DNA from: Rhizobacter sp. OV335 | GTDB taxonomy: Bacteria; Pseudomonadota; Gammaproteobacteria; Burkholderiales; Burkholderiaceae_C | Assembly (NCBI RefSeq): GCF_900142965.1 | Contig: NZ_FRCQ01000031.1 | Coordinates: 1-64,000, forward strand | Reading direction: 5' to 3' | Length of the DNA: 64,000 nucleotides | Shown: positions 10,761 to 18,791 of the stretch, piece by piece | Layout of the letters: each line of letters begins with the position of its first letter | How positions within the stretch are numbered: the first letter of the stretch is position 1 | Notes under the pieces: generated by a model | Databases searched by the model: none | What the model was told of the DNA's origin: nothing | The model's input: the letters and a program-made list of their open reading frames with translations, nothing else | Program-made: the position numbers and the translations under genes

Positions 10761-11965
10761 AGTGGCTGTACTTCGCGTGGCTCAACACGCTGCGCAACCG
10801 GCGCCGCTCGCTCGTCACCGTCGGCATCGCGGCGCTCGGTACTGCCGCCATCCTGCTGGCCGGCGGCTTCGCGCTGTCGACCTACCACGCGCTGGCGCAG
10901 GCCGCGGCGCGCAGCACCGGGCACCTGGTGATCGGCCAGCCGGCGCAGTTCACGAGCGATGAAGACACCCCACTGCAGCACGGCCTCGACAACGTCGCCG
11001 CGCTGCGCAGGCAGCTGCTCGCCGACCGCGCGGTGCGCCAGGTGCTGCCGCGGGTCGAGTTCAGCGGCCTGATCAGCAACGGCGACAAGTCGACCGTGAT
11101 GATGGCCAACGGCGTCGACCCCGACGGCGAGTTCTCGGTGAAGGGCCCGTTCCTCACGATGACGGCCGGCGACGTGCTGGCCGGCGCCGACCGCGCCGAG
11201 GTGATGCTCGGCGACGGCCTCGCGCGCAGCCTGAAGGCCGCCCCCGGCAGCAGCCTGACGCTGCTCGCCAGCACCACCGACGGCGCGCTGAATGCGCTGG
11301 ACGTGCGCGTGAAGGGCGTGTTCTCGACCGGCGTGCCGGAGATCGACAAGCGCCTCGTCTACACCGACCTCGCGACGGCGCAGAAGCTGCTGAACACCAC
11401 GCGGGTGTCGACGCTCGGCGTGTTCCTCGACCGCATGGAATCGACCGCGCCGGCACGCGAGCGCGTGGCTGCGTCGTTCCCGTCGCTGACGGTGCAGACC
11501 TGGCTCGACCAGGCCTTCTTCTACCGCTCGGTGCGCGACCTCTACAACCGCATCTTCGGCGCGCTCGGGCTGATCATCGGCGTGATCGTGATCTTCGTCG
11601 TCGCGAACGCGATGGCGATGGCCATCATCGAGCGCACGCGCGAGATCGGCACGCTGCGCGCACTCGGCACGCTGCCGTCGCAGTTGCTGCGCACGCTGGC
11701 GCTCGAGGGCATGCTGCTCGGCGGCGCCGGCGCGCTGCTCGGTGCGGGGCTGGCCGGTGCGGTCTCGCTGCTGCTGTATGTGGTGCCGGTGCAGATGCCG
11801 CCGCCGCCCGGCCGCTCCAGCGGCTACCCGCTGACCATCGAGGTCGACCCGCTGATGTTCGCCGCCACCGTGCTCGCGATGCTGCTGCTCGCGATGGCCG
11901 CGGCCGCGCTGGTCGCCCGCAAGACCGTCCACACGCCGGTGGTGGATGCGCTCGCCCACACCTGA
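10757..11965 (+). CDS. ABC transporter permease, FtsX/LolE/MacB fold
   Basis: A 402-residue inner-membrane protein. One N-terminal membrane helix (about 18-42) is followed by a periplasmic domain of about 220 residues and three C-terminal helices (about 268-295, 318-348, 372-392). This is the FtsX-fold topology. 'ERTREIGTLRALGTLPSQLLRTLALEGMLLG' is the conserved FtsX cytoplasmic loop. Only one permease gene is present, so the transporter is probably a homodimer. It is 11 bases upstream of a LolA-like gene, which points to an envelope trafficking role rather than drug efflux. Confidence 0.9.
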   Translation: MKWLYFAWLNTLRNRRRSLVTVGIAALGTAAILLAGGFALSTYHALAQAAARSTGHLVIGQPAQFTSDEDTPLQHGLDNVAALRRQLLADRAVRQVLPRVEFSGLISNGDKSTVMMANGVDPDGEFSVKGPFLTMTAGDVLAGADRAEVMLGDGLARSLKAAPGSSLTLLASTTDGALNALDVRVKGVFSTGVPEIDKRLVYTDLATAQKLLNTTRVSTLGVFLDRMESTAPARERVAASFPSLTVQTWLDQAFFYRSVRDLYNRIFGALGLIIGVIVIFVVANAMAMAIIERTREIGTLRALGTLPSQLLRTLALEGMLLGGAGALLGAGLAGAVSLLLYVVPVQMPPPPGRSSGYPLTIEVDPLMFAATVLAMLLLAMAAAALVARKTVHTPVVDALAHT

Positions 11966-11976
11966 AGGAATCCCCG

Positions 11977-12708
11977 ATGAAACGCCTTCTCGCGATCGCG
12001 CTCGGCCTGCTCGCCGCGTCGGTTCACGCGCAAGACATCTCCTCGCTGCTGAAGGCCGCCGACCGCTTCCGCATGGGCAGCGACAACCTGCAGGTCGACA
12101 CGCTGATCAGCGTCTTCAACACCGACGGTTCACCCGACAAGGAGCGCCGCTACACCGTCTTCGCGCAGGCCGGCCATCGCTCGCTGGTGCTGATGCAGAG
12201 CCCGGCCGAGAAGGGCCAGAAGGTGCTGATGCTGGGCGACGACTTCTGGCTGCTGATGCCCGGCAGCCAGCGGCCGCTGCGCATCACGCCGATGCAGAAG
12301 CTGCTGGGCGATGCGTCGACCGGCGACATCGCGACGCTGAGCTGGGCCGACGACTACGGCGGCCGCGTCGTCGGCGAGGAACGCTGCGGCGAGGTGCCGT
12401 GCCTGCACCTGAGCCTGGCGGCCGGCCGCAAGGGCGTCACCTACCAGCGCATCGAGCTGTGGCTGGGCGTGAAGCTGCACGAGCCGATCAAGGCCGAGCT
12501 GTACGTGCAGTCGGACAAGCTCGCGAAGCAGGCGGCGTTCGTGCTCGACAAGCCGGCCGCGCCGACGCAGGTGGCCGAGATGGTGCTGCGCGACCAGCTC
12601 AGCAACCACAAGGAGACGCGGGTGCGGTACCTCTCGCGTTTGCCGCGCAACGTACCCGACGCCTGGTTGAACCCGATGTTCCTCGCCCGCAACCCGACCC
12701 TGGATTGA
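11977..12708 (+). CDS. LolA-like periplasmic outer-membrane lipoprotein-sorting protein
   Basis: A 243-residue protein with signal peptide MKRLLAIALGLLAASVHA cleaved before QDISSLL. The body matches the broad LolA/LolB-like fold family often annotated as outer membrane lipoprotein-sorting protein: 'LLKAADRFR', 'VLMLGDDFWLLMPGSQRPLRITPMQKLLGDAS', 'LHLSLAAGRKGVTYQRIELWLGVKLHEPIKAELY'. It is not the canonical LolA. A hydrophobic-cargo carrier between the inner-membrane ABC transporter upstream and the outer-membrane protein downstream is the likely role. It has no lipobox and is therefore soluble. Confidence 0.82.
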   Translation: MKRLLAIALGLLAASVHAQDISSLLKAADRFRMGSDNLQVDTLISVFNTDGSPDKERRYTVFAQAGHRSLVLMQSPAEKGQKVLMLGDDFWLLMPGSQRPLRITPMQKLLGDASTGDIATLSWADDYGGRVVGEERCGEVPCLHLSLAAGRKGVTYQRIELWLGVKLHEPIKAELYVQSDKLAKQAAFVLDKPAAPTQVAEMVLRDQLSNHKETRVRYLSRLPRNVPDAWLNPMFLARNPTLD

Positions 12709-12709
12709 A

Positions 12710-13687
12710 ATGCGCCGCTTCCTGGGGATCGCGGCGCTCTGCGCGCTCGCGGGCAGCGCCGTGGCCGACGACGAGTTCAGCGGGCAGGTGCGTGCGCGCC
12801 GCGAGCAGGTGGAGGGCGCCGCACCGCCGAGCGCCACCACGCTCGACACCGAACTGCGCGGTCATTGGAAGGCGCTCAGCGGCAACGTCGTCTTCACGCA
12901 GCAGCGGCTGGACGGCGGGGCGTGGCACGACGATGCCGCCGTCAACGAGCTGTATGCGTCGGCCGAGGCGCTGGGCTGGCAGTGGAGCGGCGGCCGCAAG
13001 ATCGTCGCGTGGGATGTCGGCTACGGCTTCCGTCCCAACGACGTGGTGCAGCAGGAGCAGCGCCGCATCTTGCTGCCGACCACGCCGCAGGGCCGCGGCA
13101 TGGTGCAGGCCGAACACTTCGATGCCGACACCGCGTGGACGCTGGTCTGGGTCAACCCGCGCAGCGAGGCGCTCGCGGGCGGCGATGAAGAAGCCGTCGC
13201 TGCGCGCGTGTACCGGCGCGTTGGAGCGGCCGACTGGCACGGCTTCGCACGTGTCGGCGAGCACTCGCGCGGCAGCCTGGGCGCGGCCACCTCCTGGGTT
13301 GCGGCCGACAGCGTCGAGCTGCATGCCTCGGTGCGACGGGCCTGGCAGCAGCACGTCACGCAGGCGCTGGCTGGCGCCACCTGGACCGGCGAGAGCAAGC
13401 TCAGCCTGACGGCCGAGACCTGGTTCGACGGTCTCGCCGCGGCGCGCCAGCCCCGCAGAAATGTGTATCTGCGTGCAGCTTGGGAGCACGAAGGCTGGCA
13501 ACCTGTGGTCGACTTGCTGCTGGTGCCGGCCGACCGTGGCCGCATCACCACCGCGGCGCTCGGCTGGCAGGGCGACCGCTGGCGATTCGATGCCGGCATG
13601 CGTTGGTACGGCGGGCCGCAGACGGCCGCCATCGCACACCTGCCGACCCGGCGGATCGCCTTTTTTGCGGCCACCTGGCCGTTTTGA
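12710..13687 (+). CDS. Predicted outer-membrane beta-barrel protein of the ABC/LolA-like cluster
   Basis: A 325-residue protein with signal peptide MRRFLGIAALCALAGSAVA. The mature part consists of alternating aromatic/polar short strands ('HWKALSGNVVFTQQRL', 'WQWSGGRKIVAWDVGYGF', 'AWTLVWVNPRS', 'RWRFDAGMRWYGG'). It ends in WPF, with the C-terminal Phe typical of outer-membrane barrels. It starts one base after the LolA-like stop. I know no named family. The role is inferred from topology and operon context as the outer-membrane end of the system. The last gene of the cluster. Confidence 0.7.
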   Translation: MRRFLGIAALCALAGSAVADDEFSGQVRARREQVEGAAPPSATTLDTELRGHWKALSGNVVFTQQRLDGGAWHDDAAVNELYASAEALGWQWSGGRKIVAWDVGYGFRPNDVVQQEQRRILLPTTPQGRGMVQAEHFDADTAWTLVWVNPRSEALAGGDEEAVAARVYRRVGAADWHGFARVGEHSRGSLGAATSWVAADSVELHASVRRAWQQHVTQALAGATWTGESKLSLTAETWFDGLAAARQPRRNVYLRAAWEHEGWQPVVDLLLVPADRGRITTAALGWQGDRWRFDAGMRWYGGPQTAAIAHLPTRRIAFFAATWPF

Positions 13688-13743
13688 AGGGCGTTGAACG
13701 GACTCACCGGGCGGGGATCTCCGCGCTTCACACCGCTCGTTAC

Positions 13744-13769
13744 TGGTATTACGATGGTATTGCCTGGTA
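13744..13769 (+). promoter_or_regulatory. Helically phased TGGTATT repeats upstream of chitinase (possible operator)
   Basis: TGGTATT occurs at 13744-13750 and 13755-13761, with a third partial copy TGGTA at 13765-13769. Start-to-start spacing is 11 and 10 bases, about one helical turn. They lie 84-109 bases before the chitinase start, in a locally AT-richer stretch. TGGT-containing half sites are known for GntR/HutC-type amino-sugar regulators such as DasR and NagQ, which would suit a chitinase gene. The link is inference. Confidence 0.45.
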
Positions 13770-13852
13770 GCGTATTGGTTCCATGCGCCAATCGGGCAAC
13801 GCCGTCCCGCCGAGCAGGTGGGGTTCATCGACTTGCCGAGGGGAGATCCACC

Positions 13853-15451
13853 ATGTTCAACGCACCGCACAAGCTGCGCCTGCTCGCCGCGCTGGCGACG
13901 TCCGTCGCCGCCGTGTCCGCCTATGCCGCCTACCCGGCCTGGAAGGTCGACACCTTCTACGCTGCCGGCACCGTCGTGTCGTACAACGGGCACGACTACC
14001 GGGCGCTGGTCAGCCAGACCGACTACGCGAGCACCGGCTGGAACCCGACCACCGCGAGCCTGTGGACCGACCTGGGCGTGAGCAGCGGCACGCCGCCGCC
14101 GGCCCCCGCGCCGTCGCCGGCCCCGTCGCCTGCGCCAGCGCCCGCACCGTCTCCCTCGCCGTCCCCCAGCCCGGCCCCGGCACCGGCCGGTTGCAGCCCG
14201 CTGTGGCTCGCGGCCACGCAGTACAACGGCGGTGCGCTGGTCAGCGTGAACGGCACCAACTACAAGGCCAACTGGTGGACGCAGGGCCAGAACCCGGCAT
14301 CCAACAACGGCCCGGTCGGCAGCGGCCAGCCGTGGACCGCGACCACCAACTGCAATGGCGCCCCCGCGCCTGCACCCGCCCCGGCGCCGGCGCCCGCACC
14401 GGCCCCCGCTCCCGCGCCTGCGCCTGCGCCGGCCCCTGCGCCCGCACCGGCTCCGGCTCCCGCGCCGGCCCCTGCACCGGCGCCCGCGCCGTCGAGCGAC
14501 ATCGCCAAGCACGCACTGGTCGGCTACTGGCACAACTTCACCAACCCGGCCGGCAACACCTACCCGCTGAGCCAGATCCCGGATGCGTGGGACGTGATCG
14601 TCGTCGCATTCGCCGACAACGCCGGTGGCGGCAACGTCAGCTTCACGGTCGACTCCAACGCCGGCAGCGATGCGCAGTTCATCGCCGACGTGCGGGCGCT
14701 GAAGGCCAAGGGCAAGAAGGTGGTGCTGTCGCTGGGCGGGCAGAACGGCTCGGTCAGCGTCGGCTCGCAGGCCGAGGCCACGAACTTCACGAACAGCCTG
14801 TACGCGATCATCCAGAAGTACGGCTTCGACGGCATCGACCTCGACCTGGAGAACGGCGTCGCGCAAGGCGCGCCGATCCAGCAGTACCTGGTCAGCTCGG
14901 TGAAGGCGCTGAAGGCCAAGGTCGGCTCGAAGTTCTACCTGTCGATGGCGCCGGAGTGGCCGTACGTGCAAGGCGGCTTCATCTCGTACGGCAGCATCTG
15001 GGGCGCCTACCTGCCGATCATCGACGGGCTGCGCAACGACCTGTCGATCATCCACGTGCAGTACTACAACAATGGCGGCCTCTACACGCCGTACCAGGGC
15101 AACCCGTATCCGGAAGGCTCGGTCGACATGCTGGTGGCCGGCAGCAAGATGCTGATCGAGGGCTTCGGGCTGTCGAACGGCTCGGCGGGCAACTTCGCCG
15201 GGCTGCGTCCGGACCAGGTCGCGTTCGGCGTGCCGTCGGGCCCGCGCTCGGCGAACTCCGGCTTCGTCACGTCGGCCACCGTCAACAACGCGGTGGATTG
15301 CATGGTGAAGCTCACCGGTTGCGGCAGCGTGCGCCCGAACCAGGCCTATCCGACCTTCCGCGGCGTGATGACCTGGTCGATCAACTGGGACCGCTTCGAC
15401 GGCTACAACTTCTCGGCACCGGTCGGTTCGCACCTGAGGTCGCTGCCATAA
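13853..15451 (+). CDS. Secreted GH18 chitinase with two CBM5/12-like modules
   Basis: A 532-residue exported enzyme that cleaves chitin. Signal peptide residues 1-26. First chitin-binding module about 27-75 ('YPAWKVDTFYAAGTVVSYNG.DYRAL....GWNPTT..LWTDLG'). A Pro/Ser/Ala linker follows to about 112, then a second module about 114-168 ('WLAATQYNGGALVSVNGTNYKANWW'). An almost pure Ala-Pro linker covers about 170-214, and the GH18 barrel runs from about 218 to the end. The catalytic signature DGIDLDLE is at 326-333, with Glu333 as the acid/base. The start has GGGGAG upstream. Transcribed alone, with phased TGGTATT repeats in its promoter region. Confidence 0.95.
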   Translation: MFNAPHKLRLLAALATSVAAVSAYAAYPAWKVDTFYAAGTVVSYNGHDYRALVSQTDYASTGWNPTTASLWTDLGVSSGTPPPAPAPSPAPSPAPAPAPSPSPSPSPAPAPAGCSPLWLAATQYNGGALVSVNGTNYKANWWTQGQNPASNNGPVGSGQPWTATTNCNGAPAPAPAPAPAPAPAPAPAPAPAPAPAPAPAPAPAPAPAPAPAPSSDIAKHALVGYWHNFTNPAGNTYPLSQIPDAWDVIVVAFADNAGGGNVSFTVDSNAGSDAQFIADVRALKAKGKKVVLSLGGQNGSVSVGSQAEATNFTNSLYAIIQKYGFDGIDLDLENGVAQGAPIQQYLVSSVKALKAKVGSKFYLSMAPEWPYVQGGFISYGSIWGAYLPIIDGLRNDLSIIHVQYYNNGGLYTPYQGNPYPEGSVDMLVAGSKMLIEGFGLSNGSAGNFAGLRPDQVAFGVPSGPRSANSGFVTSATVNNAVDCMVKLTGCGSVRPNQAYPTFRGVMTWSINWDRFDGYNFSAPVGSHLRSLP

Positions 15452-15473
15452 GGCCAGCGAGGTTTGCGTGATA

Positions 15474-15513
15474 CCCGAGCGGCGGGACGCCCATCCGGCG
15501 ACCGCTGCTCGGG
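15474..15513 (+). terminator. Stem-loop after the chitinase gene
   Basis: CCCGAGC (15474-15480) can pair with GCTCGGG (15507-15513), with a smaller GC-rich stem inside. It lies just after the chitinase stop and before pldA. It has no U tract, so it may only slow transcription. Its right arm also lies where the pldA ribosome binding site would be. Confidence 0.35.
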
Positions 15514-15523
15514 GATTCACCTG

Positions 15524-16639
15524 ATGGCCCTACCATCCGGGCGCATGCGACTGACCACGCCGATCTCTTCGACGCTCCGCCAAGCCGCGGCCCTCACCAG
15601 CCTGATCGTTCCGATGTCGACTGCGTTCGCGCAGTCGGACGGCTTGGCCGCGTGCGCCGAGATCGGCGCGCCGGCCGATCGCCTGGCCTGCTACGACAAG
15701 CTCGCGGGTCGGGCTGTCGATGCGCCGGTCCCCGCCGGCCGCGAGGGTGCCAGCGATTCACTGCTGGCGCCGAAGTCCCAGCTGTTGCCGCCGGCCAAGC
15801 AGCCGATTGCCGGCAGCGGCAGCCTGGTCTCGCGCTACTGGGAGCTCGACCCCGAGGACAAGCGCGGCACCTTCAACTTCGTCGGCTACCGGCCCAACTA
15901 CATCCTGCCGGTGCACCTGACGAGCCGCATCAACCGCGAGCCGAAGTCACCGAACCAGGCTGGCGTGCCGCTGCCCGACTACAAGCGCATCGAGGCGAAG
16001 TTCCAGCTGTCGCTGCGCACCAAGGCGCTGCAGGACGTCGGCTTCGAGGGCGGCGACGTGTGGCTGGGTTTCACGCAGCAGGCGCTGTGGCAGATCTGGA
16101 ACGGCAAGGATTCGAAGCCGTTCCGCAACAGCGACTACGAGCCCGAGGTGCTGTACGTGGTGCCGACGCCGAAGGCCTGGCGCGGGTTGCCGTTCGGCTG
16201 GCAGTGGCGCTATGCGCAGCTGGGCATCGCGCACCAGTCGAACGGGCAGTCGGACCCGCTGTCGCGCAGCTGGAACCGGGCCTATGTCGGCGTCGGCTTC
16301 GAGCGCGAGAACCTGTCGCTGAGCACGCGGCTGATCCACCGTTTCAGCGAGAACGGCGACACCGACAACAACCCGGACCTGATCGACTACCGCGGCCGCA
16401 GCGAGACGCAGCTGAACTGGGCGAGCGGCACGTCGACTGCGTCGCTGCTGTACCGCAGCACGCTGCAGGGCGTGAAGTACGGTGCGCTGCAGCTCGAGTG
16501 GACGCACCCGGTGTTCAGCGACCAGCCGAACGGCCTGCGCTGGTACCTGCAGGCCTTCCGCGGCTACGGCGAGACGCTGACGGACTACAACTTCCGGCAG
16601 ACGAGCTTCGGCGCAGGGGTGACGTTCCTGCAGTTCTGA
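15524..16639 (+). CDS. pldA: Outer membrane phospholipase A (OMPLA)
   Basis: A 371-residue outer-membrane phospholipase that hydrolyses misplaced phospholipids in the outer leaflet. The active site is in 'LGIAHQSNGQSDPLSRSWNR': His237, Ser239 and Asn251 keep the same spacing as the E. coli His142/Ser144/Asn156 triad. An N-terminal extension of about 90 residues precedes the barrel and holds 'CAEIGAPADRLACYDKLA', a small motif seen in many Burkholderiales homologues. The sequence ends in a C-terminal Phe. The start at 15524 is favoured by an upstream GGGG; 15545 (MRLTTPISS) is an alternative that also leaves a good signal peptide. Confidence 0.92.
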   Translation: MALPSGRMRLTTPISSTLRQAAALTSLIVPMSTAFAQSDGLAACAEIGAPADRLACYDKLAGRAVDAPVPAGREGASDSLLAPKSQLLPPAKQPIAGSGSLVSRYWELDPEDKRGTFNFVGYRPNYILPVHLTSRINREPKSPNQAGVPLPDYKRIEAKFQLSLRTKALQDVGFEGGDVWLGFTQQALWQIWNGKDSKPFRNSDYEPEVLYVVPTPKAWRGLPFGWQWRYAQLGIAHQSNGQSDPLSRSWNRAYVGVGFERENLSLSTRLIHRFSENGDTDNNPDLIDYRGRSETQLNWASGTSTASLLYRSTLQGVKYGALQLEWTHPVFSDQPNGLRWYLQAFRGYGETLTDYNFRQTSFGAGVTFLQF

Positions 16640-16667
16640 GCCGAGGTTCCGAGCCAAGGTACCGACG

Positions 16668-16997
16668 ATGCAACGCGTGCTCTTCCTCTGCAGCCAGAAC
16701 CGCCTGCGCAGCCCGACGGCCGAGCAGGTGTTCGCGTCATGGCCGGACGTCGAATGCACCTCGGCCGGGCTCGACAGCTCGGCGCTGACGCCGCTGGACA
16801 GCGATACCGTGCAGTGGGCGCAGGTGATCTTCGTGATGGAGCGTTCGCACCGCAACAAGCTGTCCCGCAAGTTCAAGCCCTGGCTGAACGGCAAGCGGGT
16901 GATCGTGCTGGGCATTCCCGACGAATACGCCTTCATGGAGCCGGCGCTCGTCGACTTGCTGACGACGAAGGTGGGCCCGTACTTGCGGGTGCGGTGA
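16668..16997 (+). CDS. Low-molecular-weight phosphatase-like protein
   Basis: A 109-residue cytoplasmic protein. The N-terminus VLFLCSQNRLRSPTAEQVF carries the C-x5-R-S phosphate-binding loop of low-molecular-weight protein tyrosine phosphatases and related arsenate reductases (Cys8, Arg14). It is shorter than a usual LMW-PTP (about 150). 'IPDEYAFM' near the C-terminus is in the place of the general-acid Asp loop. It is often annotated simply as a phosphotyrosine-phosphatase-like protein. It lies 28 bases after pldA, but no functional tie is evident. Confidence 0.82.
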   Translation: MQRVLFLCSQNRLRSPTAEQVFASWPDVECTSAGLDSSALTPLDSDTVQWAQVIFVMERSHRNKLSRKFKPWLNGKRVIVLGIPDEYAFMEPALVDLLTTKVGPYLRVR

Positions 16998-17022
16998 AAC
17001 GGGGGGAGCGAGGAGGAGGGTG

Positions 17023-17280
17023 TCAGCCCTTGGCGGCGGCCCGCTTGGCACGCTGCAAGGGCGTGTGCTCGGGGATGCGGGCTGTCTTGCGGTCTTGCGC
17101 GTAGTGCCAGCCCGGCAGGGCCTTGGCCACCTGCGCCGCCTTGGTGGGGGGCGCTTCGACGAGCATCGAGCCGGCAGCGCCGCCGACGACGATGCCGCCC
17201 AAGGCACGCACCGACTTCTTCGCCGCCGTGAGCGCCTTGGCGTCCACGTCGCTGGAGTTGAAGAAGACGAAGCGCGCCAT
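17023..17280 (-). CDS. Small protein resembling a detached subtilase propeptide (I9-like)
   Basis: An 85-residue protein, MARFVFFNSSDVDAKALTAA at the N-terminus. The pattern of a beta strand, a helix starting 'AKALTAAKKSVRALGG', a second strand 'SMLVEAPPTKAAQVAKALPG' and 'WHYAQDRK' follows the layout of inhibitor-I9 propeptides. In those, the same fold ends in 'AL..LPGV.YVE.D' and occupies the protease active site. The gene starts 8 bases after the stop of the subtilase gene and has no signal peptide. The assignment is from pattern reading and operon position, not from a strong motif. It could be a foldase/inhibitor of its neighbour, or unrelated. Confidence 0.6.
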   Translation of the reverse strand: MARFVFFNSSDVDAKALTAAKKSVRALGGIVVGGAAGSMLVEAPPTKAAQVAKALPGWHYAQDRKTARIPEHTPLQRAKRAAAKG

Positions 17281-17288
17281 GGCCTCGA

Positions 17289-18791
17289 TTATCGCGCCAA
17301 GCCCTTGCCTTGCATACGGGCGGGGAATCCGAGGTCCTGGGCGTGCGCCGTGGCCAATCTCACGATGGCGGCCGAACGCCGGGCGTCGCGCGGCATGGCC
17401 AGCACGGCGCTTGCGGCCAGGCGGCGCGCCAGCACACCGGTGGCGATCGGCGTGGCCATCGAGGTGCCCGACATCACCCCCCAGCGGTTGCCGAACAGCG
17501 TCGACACGATGGCGACGCCCGGCGCGGTGAGCCCCAGCTTGCGGCCGCGGTTGGAGAACTGCGCGACGAACGGCACGTGCTTGCCGATCGGCTTGCCGCG
17601 CGGCTCCCCCAGCGTCCACTCCAGGTAGGCGCCAGCCGGCCACGCGTTGTCGAGGCCGATCGCCGAGACCGCGATCACCTTCGGGTAGCGCGCCGGGTAG
17701 TCGACCTCGTCGGCACCGTCGTTGCCTGCGGCCGCCACGCAGACGCAGCCGCGCGCCCACGCGAACTCCACCGCGTCGCGCACCGCCTCGTCCGCCAGGC
17801 TGTCGCCCAGGCTCAGGTTGACGAGGTCGCAGCCGTCGACGGCCGCCTGCTTGATGGCCGCCTGGATCGCGAAGGTCGAGGCGAACGGGTCGCCCGCCTC
17901 GAACACGCGGTACGCGTGCAGCGACACCGCGCTGGCCTCGCCGCGCCGCCAGCCACCGGCCGTCGCGGCGATCACGCCGGCCACGTGGCTGCCGTGGCCA
18001 TCGGCGTCGCGCAGCAGGCGCGTCGCTTCCTTGGCCGTGGTGTTGCGCCCGCCGGAGAGCTTCAGGTGATCGTGCGGCCCGATGCCGGTGTCGACCACGC
18101 CGACCGAGACGCCCTTGCCGGAAGCGGCAGCGGGTTTGCCGTAGATCAATCCGCGCGCATCGGGCGTGCGTGAGGACAGCGCCGGCACGGCGATCTCGAG
18201 ACCGCCGCGCAGCAGTTCCACATTCGACAACCGCACCGGCCAGCCACTGTGCAGCGGTGCCACCTCGACGGCATCCAGGCGCTTCGTGCCGCGGCCCAGG
18301 CGGAAGCTGACGCGCCCGCGGCTGTCGGTCATCGCCTCCAGGCCGGTGCCTTTCTCTTCGTCGAGCAGGATCGTCACCAGCGCGTGCGCGAGCCGCTGGC
18401 GCGCCGTGCCGTCCACGACGACCGTGACGGTCCAGGCCTGGTCGCGGCCGGCCGCGATGCGCGGTGCCTTCAGGTGCTCGCTGAGCTTGTGCCACGGCCG
18501 GGCCGGGCGCTCCAGGCGGTACCACTGCTCCTCGGCCAGCGTCGCACCGTCCGGCGCGCTCGCGCGCATCTCGTCGATGCTGCGGCGGCCGATGTCCAGC
18601 AGCACGGCGCCGTCGGCGGGCGAACTGGTGACGAGCTTCAGCGTCGACGGCGTCATCCGCGGGACGGTGGGGCGCTTCTCGGCGGCCGCGGCCTGCAGCC
18701 TGCGCATCGTGGCCGCGGGGGCCGGTGCGTTCTTGCCGGCACGCGCCGGCGGAATGACGATGAGGCGACGCGGTCGCCGGGTCGGATCCAT
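17289..18791 (-). CDS. Subtilisin-like serine protease (S8 family)
   Basis: A 500-residue protease. The catalytic triad is complete: Asp234 in VGVVDTGIG, His266 in DGHGSHVAGV and Ser444 in GVMSGTSMATP; the oxyanion Asn is at 367 (AAGND). The peptidase domain occupies the C-terminal 275 residues. The first ~225 residues hold an Arg/Ala/Pro-rich start and a beta-sandwich-like stretch ('AWTVTVVVDGTARQRLAHALVTILLDEEKGTGLEAMTDSRGRVSF'), with no recognisable I9 propeptide. No signal peptide is visible, so it may act inside the cell. The start at 18789-18791 has GGGAG 10 bases upstream. The gene downstream is a candidate for the missing propeptide. Confidence 0.9.
   Translation of the reverse strand: MDPTRRPRRLIVIPPARAGKNAPAPAATMRRLQAAAAEKRPTVPRMTPSTLKLVTSSPADGAVLLDIGRRSIDEMRASAPDGATLAEEQWYRLERPARPWHKLSEHLKAPRIAAGRDQAWTVTVVVDGTARQRLAHALVTILLDEEKGTGLEAMTDSRGRVSFRLGRGTKRLDAVEVAPLHSGWPVRLSNVELLRGGLEIAVPALSSRTPDARGLIYGKPAAASGKGVSVGVVDTGIGPHDHLKLSGGRNTTAKEATRLLRDADGHGSHVAGVIAATAGGWRRGEASAVSLHAYRVFEAGDPFASTFAIQAAIKQAAVDGCDLVNLSLGDSLADEAVRDAVEFAWARGCVCVAAAGNDGADEVDYPARYPKVIAVSAIGLDNAWPAGAYLEWTLGEPRGKPIGKHVPFVAQFSNRGRKLGLTAPGVAIVSTLFGNRWGVMSGTSMATPIATGVLARRLAASAVLAMPRDARRSAAIVRLATAHAQDLGFPARMQGKGLAR

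Noticed and set aside
14260-14508. Gly-Ala repeat protein on the minus strand
   Set aside because: It is the complement of the Ala-Pro linker of the chitinase.
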